Shown: positions 25,102-34,082, numbered from the stretch's first letter. The stretch is 64,000 nucleotides of DNA from JADKIH01 sp031417555 (GCA_031417555.1 JANOVV010000046.1:16159-80158); one strand, 5' to 3'. The notes: generated by a model from the sequence alone, not told the origin. Made by a program: numbers and translations.

Positions 25102-25437
25102 ATGGAAAGAAAATATAACAAACAACCAAAGCTTAACCTGCGCAAAGGAGATATTGTAAAGGTTATTGCCGGTGATTCGAAAGGATCGCAAGGCCGTGTG
25201 CTAGAGGTGTTACGCGAAAAGCGAAAAGTGCTTGTAGAAGGAGTGAATCTGGTTAGCAAGCATACGAAGCCAAATGCAAAACAAACTCAGGGAGGCATTA
25301 TTAAAAAAGAAGCACACATACATATTTCCAATGTTTTATTGGTCGACGGTAAAGGAAATGCTACCCGTGTCGGACGTAAAATGGAAGATGGAAATTTAGT
25401 TCGATATTCTAAAAAGTCAGAGGAGGTAATCAAATAA
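25102..25437 (+). CDS. rplX: 50S ribosomal protein L24
   Basis: 111 residues, uL24, an assembly initiator. It has the KOW motif (LRKGDIVKVIAGDSKGSQGR) and GGIIKKEAHIHISNV. Its stop codon TAA shares one base with the rplE start. AGGAGGT in its last codons lies 9 nt ahead of that start. Confidence 0.96.
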   Translation: MERKYNKQPKLNLRKGDIVKVIAGDSKGSQGRVLEVLREKRKVLVEGVNLVSKHTKPNAKQTQGGIIKKEAHIHISNVLLVDGKGNATRVGRKMEDGNLVRYSKKSEEVIK

Positions 25438-25988
25438 TGGCATACGTTCCAAGATTAAAAGAGAAGTACACCAAGGAAGTTGTACCGGCTCTTTCGAAAA
25501 AATTTAATTATAAGAGTTCAATGCAGGTTCCACGCTTTCTTAAAATATGCATTAACCAGGGTGTTGGTGATGCGGTAAGCGATAAGAAACTGATTGAATC
25601 AGCGATCAATGAGATGACAATGGTTACCGGACAAAAGGCCGTTTCTGTAAAGTCGAAGAAAGATATTTCGAATTTTAAGTTACGTGTTGATGTACCGATT
25701 GGAGTTCGTGTTACACTAAGAGATGTAAACATGTATGAATTCCTTGACCGGTTAATATCTGTGTCTTTACCACGTATCCGTGATTTTCGCGGAATCAATC
25801 CAAAAGGATTTGATGGAAGTGGAAATTATACATTGGGAGTTACTGAACAAATCATTTTTCCGGAAATCGATATTGACAAAGTTGGTAAGGTTACGGGAAT
25901 GGATATAACATTTGTAACATCTGCAAAAACGGATGAAGAAGCGATGGAATTAATGAAGGAATTCGGACTACCATTCAAAACAAATTAA
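25437..25988 (+). CDS. rplE: 50S ribosomal protein L5
   Basis: 183 residues, uL5, which binds 5S rRNA and contacts the P-site tRNA. KICINQGVGDAVSDKKLIES, FRGINPKGFDGSGNYTLGVT and EEAMELMKEFGLPF are canonical. The start overlaps the rplX stop by one base and follows a full AGGAGGT (25421-25427). Such a strong Shine-Dalgarno match is unusual for this phylum and here may simply be Glu codons of rplX. Confidence 0.97.
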   Translation: MAYVPRLKEKYTKEVVPALSKKFNYKSSMQVPRFLKICINQGVGDAVSDKKLIESAINEMTMVTGQKAVSVKSKKDISNFKLRVDVPIGVRVTLRDVNMYEFLDRLISVSLPRIRDFRGINPKGFDGSGNYTLGVTEQIIFPEIDIDKVGKVTGMDITFVTSAKTDEEAMELMKEFGLPFKTN

Positions 25989-26009
25989 TAAAAGCAAAAA
26001 GAAAGTAAC

Positions 26010-26279
26010 ATGGCAAAAGAATCAATGAAGGCTAGAGAAGTGAAACGAGCTCAAATGACCGCACGTTATGCCGCAAAGCGCAAAGCACTAAAGGCTGCCG
26101 GTGATTATGAAGCGCTTGATAAACTTCCAAAAAATGCCTCGCCTGTTCGCAAACATAACCGTTGCAAACTTACAGGAAGACCTCGCGGCTACATGCGTAC
26201 GTTCGGGATATCCCGAAATGTATTTCGTTTGATGGCACTTAATGGAAAAATCCCAGGAGTAACAAAAGCCAGTTGGTAA
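26010..26279 (+). CDS. rpsN: 30S ribosomal protein S14 (zinc-free long form)
   Basis: 89 residues, uS14. The C-terminal HNRCKLTGRPRGYMRTFGIS and VFRLMALNGKIPGVTKASW are diagnostic. Only one cysteine is present in the zinc-finger region and the length is ~89, so this is the zinc-independent C-minus form, not the short CxxC form. It precedes rpsH as usual. Confidence 0.97.
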   Translation: MAKESMKAREVKRAQMTARYAAKRKALKAAGDYEALDKLPKNASPVRKHNRCKLTGRPRGYMRTFGISRNVFRLMALNGKIPGVTKASW

Positions 26280-26319
26280 ATAATTAATAGATAACAAGGA
26301 CAAGTATAATATAACAACA

Positions 26320-26715
26320 ATGACAGATCCTATTGCAGACTTCATTACACGTATTCGGAATGCAGTAAAAGCTAATCATCGCATAGTGCAGGTGCCTGCT
26401 TCGAATCTTAAGAAGGAAATGACTAAAATTTTAAAAGAGAAAGGATATATTCTCGATTATAAATTTGATGACGACAGTAAACAAGGCCTCATAAAGATTG
26501 CCTTGAAATATCATCCTGTAACCAAGGTGCCGGCTATTCGTAATCTTACGCGTATAAGCAAACCGGGTTTACGTAAATATGCGGGCATTGAAACTATGCC
26601 TCGCGTACTCAACGGCTTGGGGATTGCAATCCTGTCAACATCGAAAGGCGTGATGACTGATAAAGAAGCCAAGCAGGAAAAAGTTGGCGGCGAAGTGCTA
26701 TGTTATGTTTATTAA
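26320..26715 (+). CDS. rpsH: 30S ribosomal protein S8
   Basis: 131 residues, uS8, a central-domain 16S rRNA binder. MTDPIADFITRIRNAVKANH, LTRISKPGLRKYAG and the C-terminal STSKGVMTDKEAKQEKVGGE are conserved. Length matches the family. Confidence 0.97.
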   Translation: MTDPIADFITRIRNAVKANHRIVQVPASNLKKEMTKILKEKGYILDYKFDDDSKQGLIKIALKYHPVTKVPAIRNLTRISKPGLRKYAGIETMPRVLNGLGIAILSTSKGVMTDKEAKQEKVGGEVLCYVY

Positions 26716-26736
26716 TCTTAAAATAGAGAAAGACAG

Positions 26737-27291
26737 ATGTCACGTATAGGAAAATTACCAATTACACTACCCGCTAAAGTTGACGTAAAAGTTACCGGCG
26801 ATACAATTAGTGTTAAAGGTCCGAAAGGAGAACTTTCGCAGAAATTAGTAGGAGGGATCTCTTTAAATATTGATGGTAGTACCATTACTCTTGAAAGAGC
26901 TTCTGAATCGAAGAGTCATCGTGCCCTTCATGGTTTATATCGTTCATTGGTATATAACATGATTGTTGGTGTATCGCAAGGCTTTAAAAAAGAACAAGAA
27001 CTCGTGGGTGTGGGATATAAAGCCAGTAACCAGGGTCAGCTTTTAGATCTTGTTTTAGGATACTCTCATCATTTTATTTTTGAATTACCATCTGAAATAA
27101 AAGTGACCACGAAGCAGGACAAAGGAGGAAATCCTACAATCATTATGGAAAGCATAGACAAACAATTACTTGGTGCAGTTGCAGCAAAAATTCGTTCGTT
27201 ACGTGCCCCAGAACCATACAAAGGAAAAGGAATTAAATTTACAGGTGAGGTACTAAGAAGGAAAGCCGGTAAATCAGCAGCTAAAAAATAA
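26737..27291 (+). CDS. rplF: 50S ribosomal protein L6
   Basis: 184 residues, uL6, near the GTPase-associated centre. MSRIGKLPITLPAKVDVKVT, VGVGYKASNQGQLLDLVLGY and the end PEPYKGKGIKFTGEVLRRKA are canonical. Two repeated L6 subdomains are present. Confidence 0.97.
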   Translation: MSRIGKLPITLPAKVDVKVTGDTISVKGPKGELSQKLVGGISLNIDGSTITLERASESKSHRALHGLYRSLVYNMIVGVSQGFKKEQELVGVGYKASNQGQLLDLVLGYSHHFIFELPSEIKVTTKQDKGGNPTIIMESIDKQLLGAVAAKIRSLRAPEPYKGKGIKFTGEVLRRKAGKSAAKK

Positions 27292-27298
27292 TTGAATC

Positions 27299-27652
27299 AT
27301 GTTAAGAAAACAGCTCCGTAGAAAAAGCATTCGTACCCGTATCCGTAAGGTGATAAAAGGAACAGCAGAACGTCCCCGTTTATCAGTATTCCGTAGCAAT
27401 AAGCAAATTTATGCTCAGCTTATTGATGATCTGAACGGTGTAACCATTGCAGCTTCATCATCATCAACAAAAGAATTTGAAGCGATGAAAGCAAAAAAAG
27501 TTGATATCGCTAAAGAAGTAGGAAAGTCTATTGCTACTAAAGCAAGTCAAAGCGGTATAAGTTCTGTAATATTTGACCGTGGAGGTTATCTCTATCATGG
27601 CAGAGTGAAAGCATTAGCAGAAGGTGCACGTGAAGCAGGACTAAAATTTTAA
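27299..27652 (+). CDS. rplR: 50S ribosomal protein L18
   Basis: 117 residues, uL18, which binds 5S rRNA. It has the basic N-terminus (RKSIRTRIRKVIKGTAERPR), RLSVFRSNKQIYAQLIDD, and the C-terminal FDRGGYLYHGRVKALAEGAR with EAGLKF. It lies 7 nt after rplF. Confidence 0.97.
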   Translation: MLRKQLRRKSIRTRIRKVIKGTAERPRLSVFRSNKQIYAQLIDDLNGVTIAASSSSTKEFEAMKAKKVDIAKEVGKSIATKASQSGISSVIFDRGGYLYHGRVKALAEGAREAGLKF

Positions 27653-27683
27653 TTAACAGAAACAACTCTTACCCGAAAGTAAT

Positions 27684-28202
27684 ATGTCAGAAACAAATGT
27701 AAAGAGAGTTAAATCAAGCGAGATCGAACTTAAAGATCGTCTTGTAACGGTTAACCGAGTAACGAAAGTTACAAAAGGAGGACGTGCCTTTAGTTTTGCA
27801 GCTATTGTTGTAGTAGGCGATGAGACCGGCGTTGTTGGTCACGGATTAGGCAAAGCGAAAGAAGTAGCAGATGCAGTTCAAAAAGGAATTGATGATGCGA
27901 AAAAGAATTTAGTGAAGGTTCCAGTTTTGAAAGGAACAGTTCCTCACGAATCGTACGGAAAATTCGGCGGAGCTTTGGTATTTCTGAAGCCTGCTGCACC
28001 CGGTACCGGTGTAATTGCCGGCGGTGCCATGCGTGCTGTTCTTGAGAGCGTTGGTATTCATGATGTGCTTGCAAAATCAAAAGGAAGTTCAAACCCACAC
28101 AACGTTGTAAAAGCTACCATCGATGCGCTTCTTCGTATGCGCGATCCGGCTACAGTTGCACAACATCGTGGAATTAAAATGACAAAAGTATTCAACGGCT
28201 AA
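27684..28202 (+). CDS. rpsE: 30S ribosomal protein S5
   Basis: 172 residues, uS5, important for decoding fidelity and mRNA unwinding. The double-stranded-RNA-binding part (LVTVNRVTKVTKGGRAFSFA) and the C-domain (GTGVIAGGAMRAVLESVGIH) are intact. Length is close to E. coli (167). Confidence 0.97.
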   Translation: MSETNVKRVKSSEIELKDRLVTVNRVTKVTKGGRAFSFAAIVVVGDETGVVGHGLGKAKEVADAVQKGIDDAKKNLVKVPVLKGTVPHESYGKFGGALVFLKPAAPGTGVIAGGAMRAVLESVGIHDVLAKSKGSSNPHNVVKATIDALLRMRDPATVAQHRGIKMTKVFNG

Positions 28203-28225
28203 TTAGCCTTTAATGATAATAAGAT

Positions 28226-28405
28226 ATGGCAAAAGTTAAAATCACACTTGTCAAAAGTGGCATAGACCGCCCGGAAAGGCAGAAGAGTACGTTGAGAGCA
28301 TTAGGTCTTAGAAAAATGCATCATACAGTTGAAAAGGAACTTACTCCACAGATCAAAGGAATGATCAATAAAGTAGTACACCTTGTAGTTGTAAAAGAAA
28401 GTTAA
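28226..28405 (+). CDS. rpmD: 50S ribosomal protein L30
   Basis: A 59-codon gene read directly from sequence: MAKVKITLVKSGIDRPERQK, then STLRALGLRKMHHTV, ending VVHLVVVKES. This is uL30, with the typical KxTLRALGLRK motif. It lies between rpsE and rplO, its standard position, and accounts for the gap there. It is too short for a 60-residue ORF cut-off, so it is easily missed. Confidence 0.96.
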   Translation: MAKVKITLVKSGIDRPERQKSTLRALGLRKMHHTVEKELTPQIKGMINKVVHLVVVKES

Positions 28406-28436
28406 ACAAGATTAATTTAGATCAGATATTTCAATC

Positions 28437-28883
28437 ATGAACTTATCATCACTTAGACCTGCGAAAGGTTCAGTAAAAGATACCAAACGAATCGGACGCG
28501 GTACCGGTTCAGGTAAAGGCGGAACATCTACGCGTGGACACAAAGGTGCACAATCACGTTCCGGTTATTCTTCAAAGCGTGGCTTCGAAGGAGGTCAAAT
28601 GCCTTTGCAAAGACGTTTGCCGAAATTTGGATTTAAGAATCCTTTCCGTATAGAATATCATGGAATTAATCTCGATACTTTACAAGCGTTAGCTGAATCG
28701 AAAAAAATTACAAACATTGATATTAAAGTATTGGTCGAAAACGGCCTTGCTCAGAAAAAAGAACGAATCAAAATCCTTGGAAGAGGTGAATTGAAATCAA
28801 AGCTGGATGTAGTAGCGCATGCGTTTTCAACATCAGCGAAAGAAGCAATTGAAGCCAAAGGAGGAAGCATTTCTACCATCTAA
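28437..28883 (+). CDS. rplO: 50S ribosomal protein L15
   Basis: 148 residues, uL15. The glycine-rich N-terminal arm (IGRGTGSGKGGTSTRGHKGA) and RGFEGGQMPLQRRLPKFGF are diagnostic. It ends 8 nt before secY, in the conserved rplO-secY order. Confidence 0.97.
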   Translation: MNLSSLRPAKGSVKDTKRIGRGTGSGKGGTSTRGHKGAQSRSGYSSKRGFEGGQMPLQRRLPKFGFKNPFRIEYHGINLDTLQALAESKKITNIDIKVLVENGLAQKKERIKILGRGELKSKLDVVAHAFSTSAKEAIEAKGGSISTI

Positions 28884-28891
28884 GCTAAACT

Positions 28892-30253
28892 ATGAAAAAC
28901 CTCATCCAGACAATACGAAATATATTTAAGATCGAAGATCTGAGAGTTCGTATTCTCAATACTCTCCTTTTTCTTTTAATCTACCGTTTAGGTACTCATA
29001 TTGTTTTACCTGGCGTTGATCCGGAGCAATTAGCGAATCTTCAGAATCAAACTTCCGGTGGAGTTCTAGGTTTACTTGATATGTTTTCAGGTGGAGCATT
29101 TTCTCACTCTTCTATTTTTGCATTAGGAATCATGCCATACATTTCGGCATCCATTGTAATACAGCTTTTAAGTATTGCAATTCCTTATTTTCAAAAGTTA
29201 CAGAAAGAAGGCGAAAGCGGTAGAAAACGAATCAATAATATTACACGTTGGCTGACAGTAATTATCACTGCATTTCAGGCTCCCGGGTATATTGTTAACT
29301 TAAGATCACAGGTGCCGGGTGCAATTATTTCTGTTACAAATCCTGAAATAGTTTCTCCGTTTACTTTTTGGTTTACATCCATCGTTATTCTTGTAGCCGG
29401 AACCATATTCGTTATGTGGCTTGGTGAAAAGATTACCGACAAAGGCATAGGAAATGGTATTTCACTCATTATCATGATTGGAATTATTGCACGTCTCCCA
29501 TCGGCATTGAAAGATGAAGTTCTTTCACGAGCTAATTCGAATGGCGGAATGGTTGTTTTACTGTTAGAACTTGTTGCGCTGGGAGGGGTGATTGCTTTGG
29601 TAATATTGCTCGTCCAGGGTACCCGAAGAATTCCGGTAAACTTTGCAAAGAAAATAGTTGGTAATAAACAATATGGCGGAGTTCGTCAATACATTCCTCT
29701 GAAAGTAAATGCTGCCGGTGTAATGCCAATCATCTTCGCTCAGGCGATTATGTTTATTCCAGCAACAATTGCTCAGTTCTTTCCTGATGCAAGTGCATCT
29801 CAGGGAATTCTGACAACTTTTGGAAACTTCGCATCGTTCTGGTATAATTTTGTTTTTGCCACACTGATAATTCTCTTCACATACTTCTATACGGCTATTG
29901 CGGTTAATCCAAATCAAATGGCTGATGATATGAAGAGAAATAATGGCTTTATACCCGGAGTAAAACCAGGTCGTAGTACTGCAGATTTCATCGATGATGT
30001 AATGTCTCGCATAACTTTACCGGGAGCAATTTTCCTGGCATTAATTGCAATCATGCCAACATTTGCTTTACTATTAAATATTAACAACAACTTCGCTCAA
30101 TTCTATGGAGGGACATCTCTCCTTATCCTTGTGGGTGTTGTTCTAGATACTCTTCAACAAATTGAAAGCCATTTATTGATGCGTCATTACGATGGATTAA
30201 TGAAAAGCGGAAGAATTAAAGGAAGAAATACACAAGTGGCTTCAGCTGTTTAA
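28892..30253 (+). CDS. secY: Preprotein translocase subunit SecY
   Basis: 453 residues, the channel subunit of the SecYEG translocon in the inner membrane. Ten membrane helices can be placed. The N-terminal RILNTLLFLLIYRLGTHIVL and LGIMPYISASIVIQLLSIAI (helix 2) and the cytoplasmic C-tail are conserved. Signal-peptide proteins in this window depend on this channel. The adk gene that often follows secY is absent here; map comes next. Confidence 0.97.
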   Translation: MKNLIQTIRNIFKIEDLRVRILNTLLFLLIYRLGTHIVLPGVDPEQLANLQNQTSGGVLGLLDMFSGGAFSHSSIFALGIMPYISASIVIQLLSIAIPYFQKLQKEGESGRKRINNITRWLTVIITAFQAPGYIVNLRSQVPGAIISVTNPEIVSPFTFWFTSIVILVAGTIFVMWLGEKITDKGIGNGISLIIMIGIIARLPSALKDEVLSRANSNGGMVVLLLELVALGGVIALVILLVQGTRRIPVNFAKKIVGNKQYGGVRQYIPLKVNAAGVMPIIFAQAIMFIPATIAQFFPDASASQGILTTFGNFASFWYNFVFATLIILFTYFYTAIAVNPNQMADDMKRNNGFIPGVKPGRSTADFIDDVMSRITLPGAIFLALIAIMPTFALLLNINNNFAQFYGGTSLLILVGVVLDTLQQIESHLLMRHYDGLMKSGRIKGRNTQVASAV

Positions 30254-30283
30254 AATCAGATATGTCTATACTAAAAACGACGG

Positions 30284-31081
30284 ATGCTGTATTATAAAAC
30301 AAATGAAGAGATTGAATTAATTAGGGAAAGTTCTTTGCTTGTTGCCAAAACCCTTGCTGAAGTGGCGAAAGTCATTAGGCCGGGTATTACCACTCTGAAA
30401 CTCGATCGTTTAGCCGAAGAGTTTGCCAGAGATAATAATGCAGTGCCTGCATTTTTGAATTACAATGGATTTCCAAATTCCGTTTGTATTTCAGTAAATG
30501 CACAAGTGGTGCATGGAATTCCAAACAATACGGAATTAAAAGATGGTGATATCTGTTCAGTTGACTTCGGTATTCTGAAAAATGGTTTTTATGGAGATTC
30601 GGCCTATACATTTGCCATCGGCGATGTAAAGCCCGAGACCTTAAAACTATTAAGGATTACAAAGGAATCTTTGTATAAAGGACTTGAAAAAGCGGTATCG
30701 GGATACCGGTTGGGTGATATCAGTTATGCGATTCAGGAGCATGCAGAAAAAAATGGTTTTTCTGTCGTAAGAGAACTTGTCGGTCATGGAATCGGACGTC
30801 ACTTACATGAAAAACCGGAAGTTCCTAATTATGGAAAAGCGGGAAGTGGAATGGTGTTGAAAGAAGGATTAGTCATAGCAATAGAGCCAATGATTAATAT
30901 GGGAGGAAAAGCAGTGGTTCACGAGAAAGATGGTTGGACAGTTCGGACAGCAGATAAATTACCTTCCGCTCATTTCGAACATACAGTGGCAATAAAAAAA
31001 GGTGAGGTGGATATTCTGAGTTCATTTAAATATATAGAAGAAATTTTAAAAGATAATATAAATACAAAAGTCAGTTACTAA
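30284..31081 (+). CDS. map: Methionine aminopeptidase, type I
   Basis: 265 residues. It removes the initiator methionine from nascent proteins. Metal ligands lie in VDFGILKNGFYGDSAYTF (two Asp), GHGIGRHLHEKPEVPNYG (His), IAIEPMINMG (Glu) and HFEHTVAIKKG (Glu), all present. It overlaps no neighbour but ends 2 nt before infA, so the two are cotranscribed. Confidence 0.96.
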   Translation: MLYYKTNEEIELIRESSLLVAKTLAEVAKVIRPGITTLKLDRLAEEFARDNNAVPAFLNYNGFPNSVCISVNAQVVHGIPNNTELKDGDICSVDFGILKNGFYGDSAYTFAIGDVKPETLKLLRITKESLYKGLEKAVSGYRLGDISYAIQEHAEKNGFSVVRELVGHGIGRHLHEKPEVPNYGKAGSGMVLKEGLVIAIEPMINMGGKAVVHEKDGWTVRTADKLPSAHFEHTVAIKKGEVDILSSFKYIEEILKDNINTKVSY

Positions 31082-31083
31082 GA

Positions 31084-31302
31084 GTGGCGAAACAGGCAAA
31101 CATAGAACAAGACGGTACGATAACCGAAGCATTATCAAATGCAATGTTCCGTGTGGAACTTGAAAACGGGCACGAAATAATAGCCCACATCTCGGGAAAG
31201 ATGAGAATGAATTATATAAAAATTCTTCCCGGTGATAAAGTGAAAGTTGAAATGTCGCCTTACGATCTGACTAAAGGGAGAATAACATATAGATATAAAT
31301 AA
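31084..31302 (+). CDS. infA: Translation initiation factor IF-1
   Basis: 72 residues, a single OB-fold that occupies the A site during initiation. The start is GTG, two bases after the map stop, giving MAKQANIEQDGTITEALSNA; GHEIIAHISGKMRMNYIKIL is conserved. The GTG start is supported because the family N-terminus begins exactly there. Heptamer repeats follow its stop. Confidence 0.96.
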   Translation: MAKQANIEQDGTITEALSNAMFRVELENGHEIIAHISGKMRMNYIKILPGDKVKVEMSPYDLTKGRITYRYK

Positions 31303-31304
31303 AA

Positions 31305-31339
31305 GTATCGGGTATCAGGTATCGAGTATCGGGTATGAA
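31305..31339. repeat. Tandem heptamers GTATCGG/GTATCAG between infA and rpmJ
   Basis: Five seven-base units in register: GTATCGG, GTATCAG, GTATCGA, GTATCGG, GTATGAA. They start 2 nt after the infA stop. Same unit family as the palindrome after tRNA-Leu. Confidence 0.75.
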
Positions 31340-31382
31340 GTGCCAGATACAAGGTATTTAAGAATCATAAAAAATAAAGGAA

Positions 31383-31499
31383 ATGAAAGTAAAACCTGCA
31401 ATTAAAAAAAGAAGTGTCGACTGCATCATAGTACGCAGGAAGGGCAGATTATATGTGATAAACAAAAAGAATCCTCGGTTTAAACAACGCCAGGGATAA
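31383..31499 (+). CDS. rpmJ: 50S ribosomal protein L36 (zinc-free form)
   Basis: A 38-codon gene read directly: MKVKPAIKKRSVDCIIVRRK, then GRLYVINKKNPRFKQRQG. It is bL36 in its usual place between infA and rpsM. Of the four zinc ligands in E. coli L36 (C11, C14, C27, H33), only C14 remains (S11, N27, F33 here), so it does not bind zinc in the classical way. It is below common ORF length cut-offs. Confidence 0.96.
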   Translation: MKVKPAIKKRSVDCIIVRRKGRLYVINKKNPRFKQRQG

Positions 31500-31523
31500 T
31501 TGTTTATTTGTTTAGACAAACGA

Positions 31524-31572
31524 TTAACCAGTATCAAATAACTATTAACTAATAACCAGTAACTAATAACTA
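31524..31572. repeat. Seven tandem heptamers before rpsM
   Basis: TTAACCA, GTATCAA, ATAACTA, TTAACTA, ATAACCA, GTAACTA, ATAACTA run without a gap and end 7 nt before the rpsM ATG. One unit is GTATCAA itself, linking the TAACTA series to the GTATC series. Confidence 0.75.
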
Positions 31573-31579
31573 ACAAAAA

Positions 31580-31957
31580 ATGGCACGTATTTCAGGTGTA
31601 GATTTACCAAAGCACAAAAGAGGCGTAATCGGATTGACCTATATTTTCGGTATAGGAACGGCGACCGCTGAACGCATTCTTAATGAAGGCGGTATTGACC
31701 ATTCAATTAAAGTTGAAAACTGGAATGATGAACAGTTGAATAAAATTCGTCAGATCATCAATGAACTTAAAGTTGAAGGATCACTACGTTCGGAAGTTCA
31801 ATTAAATATTAAACGACTTGTTGATATAAACTGCTATCGTGGTATACGTCATCGTGTTGGATTACCTGTGCGTGGTCAGCGTACAAAAACTAATTGTCGT
31901 ACAAGAAAAGGAAAACGTAAAACTGTTGCCAACAAAAAGAAGGCAACTAAAATGTAA
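31580..31957 (+). CDS. rpsM: 30S ribosomal protein S13
   Basis: 125 residues, uS13 in the 30S head, forming bridges to the 50S. MARISGVDLPKHKRGVIGLT, YRGIRHRVGLPVRGQRTKTN and the basic tail are canonical. It opens the alpha section (rpsM-rpsK-rpsD-rpoA-rplQ). Confidence 0.97.
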   Translation: MARISGVDLPKHKRGVIGLTYIFGIGTATAERILNEGGIDHSIKVENWNDEQLNKIRQIINELKVEGSLRSEVQLNIKRLVDINCYRGIRHRVGLPVRGQRTKTNCRTRKGKRKTVANKKKATKM

Positions 31958-31966
31958 TTGATAATC

Positions 31967-32377
31967 ATGGCTACACAACAAACAGCAACCAATAAACCCA
32001 CGAAGGCTGCAAAGAAAAAAGTGGTAAAAGTTGAAGCATACGGTAAAGCATTTATCAATGCAACGTTCAACAATATTATTATTTCATTAACCAACGACGC
32101 CGGCCAGGTTATTTCCTGGAGCTCAGCGGGTAAAATGGGATTCAAAGGCTCAAAGAAAAACACACCGTATGCGGCTCAGTTAGCTGCAGGAGATTGTGCA
32201 AAAGCTGCCTTTGATTTAGGTCTCAGAAAAGTAAAAGTATTTGTAAGAGGACCCGGAGCAGGCAGAGAATCTGCAATGAGAACTCTTCATCAATCTGGAA
32301 TTGAAGTAACAGAAATAATGGATCTGACACCAATACCTCATAATGGTTGTCGTCCACACGGAAAAAGAAGAGTATAA
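31967..32377 (+). CDS. rpsK: 30S ribosomal protein S11
   Basis: 136 residues from the ATG giving MATQQTATNKPTKAAKKKVV. A TTG three codons earlier is an unlikely start. uS11 shapes the platform. FNNIIISLTNDAGQVISWSS, VRGPGAGRESAMRTL and the end TPIPHNGCRPHGKRRV are diagnostic. It starts 9 nt after rpsM. Confidence 0.96.
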   Translation: MATQQTATNKPTKAAKKKVVKVEAYGKAFINATFNNIIISLTNDAGQVISWSSAGKMGFKGSKKNTPYAAQLAAGDCAKAAFDLGLRKVKVFVRGPGAGRESAMRTLHQSGIEVTEIMDLTPIPHNGCRPHGKRRV

Positions 32378-32406
32378 TTTTAATTAGGAAAAGAATTCTA
32401 TAAATC

Positions 32407-33012
32407 ATGGCAAGATACACCGGCCCATCAACAAAAATTGCACGTAAATTCCGTGAACCGATCTTCGGACCGGATAAATCTTTTGACAAAAAGAATTATC
32501 CACCGGGACAACATGGTTCTACTAAAAAGCGTGCTAAGCAATCAGAATACGCAGTTCAGCTTATGGAAAAGCAGAAGGTAAAATACATGTATGGTATTCT
32601 TGAGCGTCAGTTTGCAAAAATATTCGACCGTGCTTCCCGTAAGGCAGGTATTACCGGCGAAAATCTTTTACAACTTATCGAATCACGCTTGGATAATGTA
32701 GTATTCCGTCTTGGACTTGCTCCAACACGTATGGCTGCCCGTCAGCTGGTTTCGCATCGTCATATTACTGTTAATGGTAAAGTTGTAAATATTTCATCTT
32801 ACACATGCAGAAGCGGTGATGTTGTTGCCGTTCGTGAACGTTCAAAATCACTTGAAGTTATTACAGGTGCAACAACAGGATATGGACACAAACATGCTTG
32901 GCTTGAATGGGATCGTGCTTCTATGACGGGTAAGATTTTAAATTTACCTACACGTGATCAGATTCCTGAGGCAATCAAAGAACAGCTTATCGTCGAATTA
33001 TATTCTAAATAA
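32407..33012 (+). CDS. rpsD: 30S ribosomal protein S4
   Basis: 201 residues, uS4, a primary 16S binder involved in fidelity. MARYTGPSTKIARKFREPIF, the S4 RNA-binding motif (ESRLDNVVFRLGLAPTRMAA, RQLVSHRHITVNGK) and the C-terminal IPEAIKEQLIVELYSK are standard. No N-terminal CxxC zinc knuckle is present. Confidence 0.97.
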   Translation: MARYTGPSTKIARKFREPIFGPDKSFDKKNYPPGQHGSTKKRAKQSEYAVQLMEKQKVKYMYGILERQFAKIFDRASRKAGITGENLLQLIESRLDNVVFRLGLAPTRMAARQLVSHRHITVNGKVVNISSYTCRSGDVVAVRERSKSLEVITGATTGYGHKHAWLEWDRASMTGKILNLPTRDQIPEAIKEQLIVELYSK

Positions 33013-33088
33013 GCGAACAGAGTAATTAATGAGGAAGCAAACTTTCTCTAAATTTTATTAAGTCAAACCTTTAACTATATACGATAAA

Positions 33089-34078
33089 ATGGCCATCCTA
33101 GCATTTCAGAAACCGGAAAAAGTGATCATGATCAACTCCGACGACCGTAACGGTGTATTTGAGTTTCGTCCTCTTGAACCAGGTTATGGAATTACCATCG
33201 GTAATGCATTGCGCAGAATATTGCTTTCTTCACTCGAAGGGCATGCAATTACCTCGATTAAAATTTCTGGTGTTGATCACGAATTTTCTACTATTAAAGG
33301 CGTGGTTGAAGATGTAACAGAACTAATTCTTAATTTGAAACAAGTTCGTTTCAAACAACAAATTCAAGGAACAGATTCAGAAAAAGTAACTGTAAGTGTT
33401 AGCGGCAAAACTCAGTTTACAGCCGGCGATATTAGCAAATTTACTACTGCTTTCCAGGTTCTTAATCCAGAGCTGGTTCTTTGCAATATGGAAACAAGCG
33501 TAAAACTTACTATCGATATTCATATCGACAAAGGTCGCGGTTATGTTCCTTCTGAAGAAAATAAACTGAGCAGCGCACCAATAGGAACTATACCAATGGA
33601 TTCTATTTTTACTCCTGTTCGAAATGTAAAATATTCAGTAGAAAATTACCGTGTTGAGCAGAAAACAGATTATGAAAAACTCATTATGGAAATTTCTTCC
33701 GACGGATCAATTCATCCGAAAGAAGCTTTGAAAGAAGCTGCTGAAATTCTTATTCACCATTTCATGCTTTTCTCTGATGAGAAAATTACACTGGAGACTA
33801 AAGAAAAGACACCAACTGAAGAACTCGATGAGAATACACTTCATATGCGCCAGCTTTTAAGTACGAAACTTGTCGATATGGATCTTTCAGTTAGAGCATT
33901 AAACTGTTTGAAAGCAGCGGATGTTGAGACGTTAGGTGATCTTGTTTCTTACAACAAATCTGACTTGTTAAAGTTTCGCAACTTTGGTAAGAAATCACTT
34001 ACAGAACTCGAAGAACTTGTTCGTGCTAAGAACCTGTCATTCGGAATGAACGTAGGTAAATACCTTGATAGAAAATAA
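33089..34078 (+). CDS. rpoA: DNA-directed RNA polymerase subunit alpha
   Basis: 329 residues. The N-terminal domain dimerises and assembles polymerase (RPLEPGYGITIGNALRRILL, SSLEGHAITSIKISGV). The C-terminal domain (~residues 250-325) has the helix-hairpin-helix RALNCLKAADVETLGDLVSY and LKFRNFGKKSLTELEELV, which contact DNA and activators. Length matches the family. Confidence 0.97.
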   Translation: MAILAFQKPEKVIMINSDDRNGVFEFRPLEPGYGITIGNALRRILLSSLEGHAITSIKISGVDHEFSTIKGVVEDVTELILNLKQVRFKQQIQGTDSEKVTVSVSGKTQFTAGDISKFTTAFQVLNPELVLCNMETSVKLTIDIHIDKGRGYVPSEENKLSSAPIGTIPMDSIFTPVRNVKYSVENYRVEQKTDYEKLIMEISSDGSIHPKEALKEAAEILIHHFMLFSDEKITLETKEKTPTEELDENTLHMRQLLSTKLVDMDLSVRALNCLKAADVETLGDLVSYNKSDLLKFRNFGKKSLTELEELVRAKNLSFGMNVGKYLDRK

Positions 34079-34082
34079 TTAG

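Noticed and set aside
25421..25427. AGGAGGT before rplE as evidence for Shine-Dalgarno use
   Set aside because: The bases also encode Glu-Glu-Val of rplX and other genes here lack such sites, so it may be coincidence; noted only in the rplE entry.
31524..31572. Possible CRISPR array
   Set aside because: Units are 7 nt with no spacers and no cas genes; it is a simple tandem repeat.
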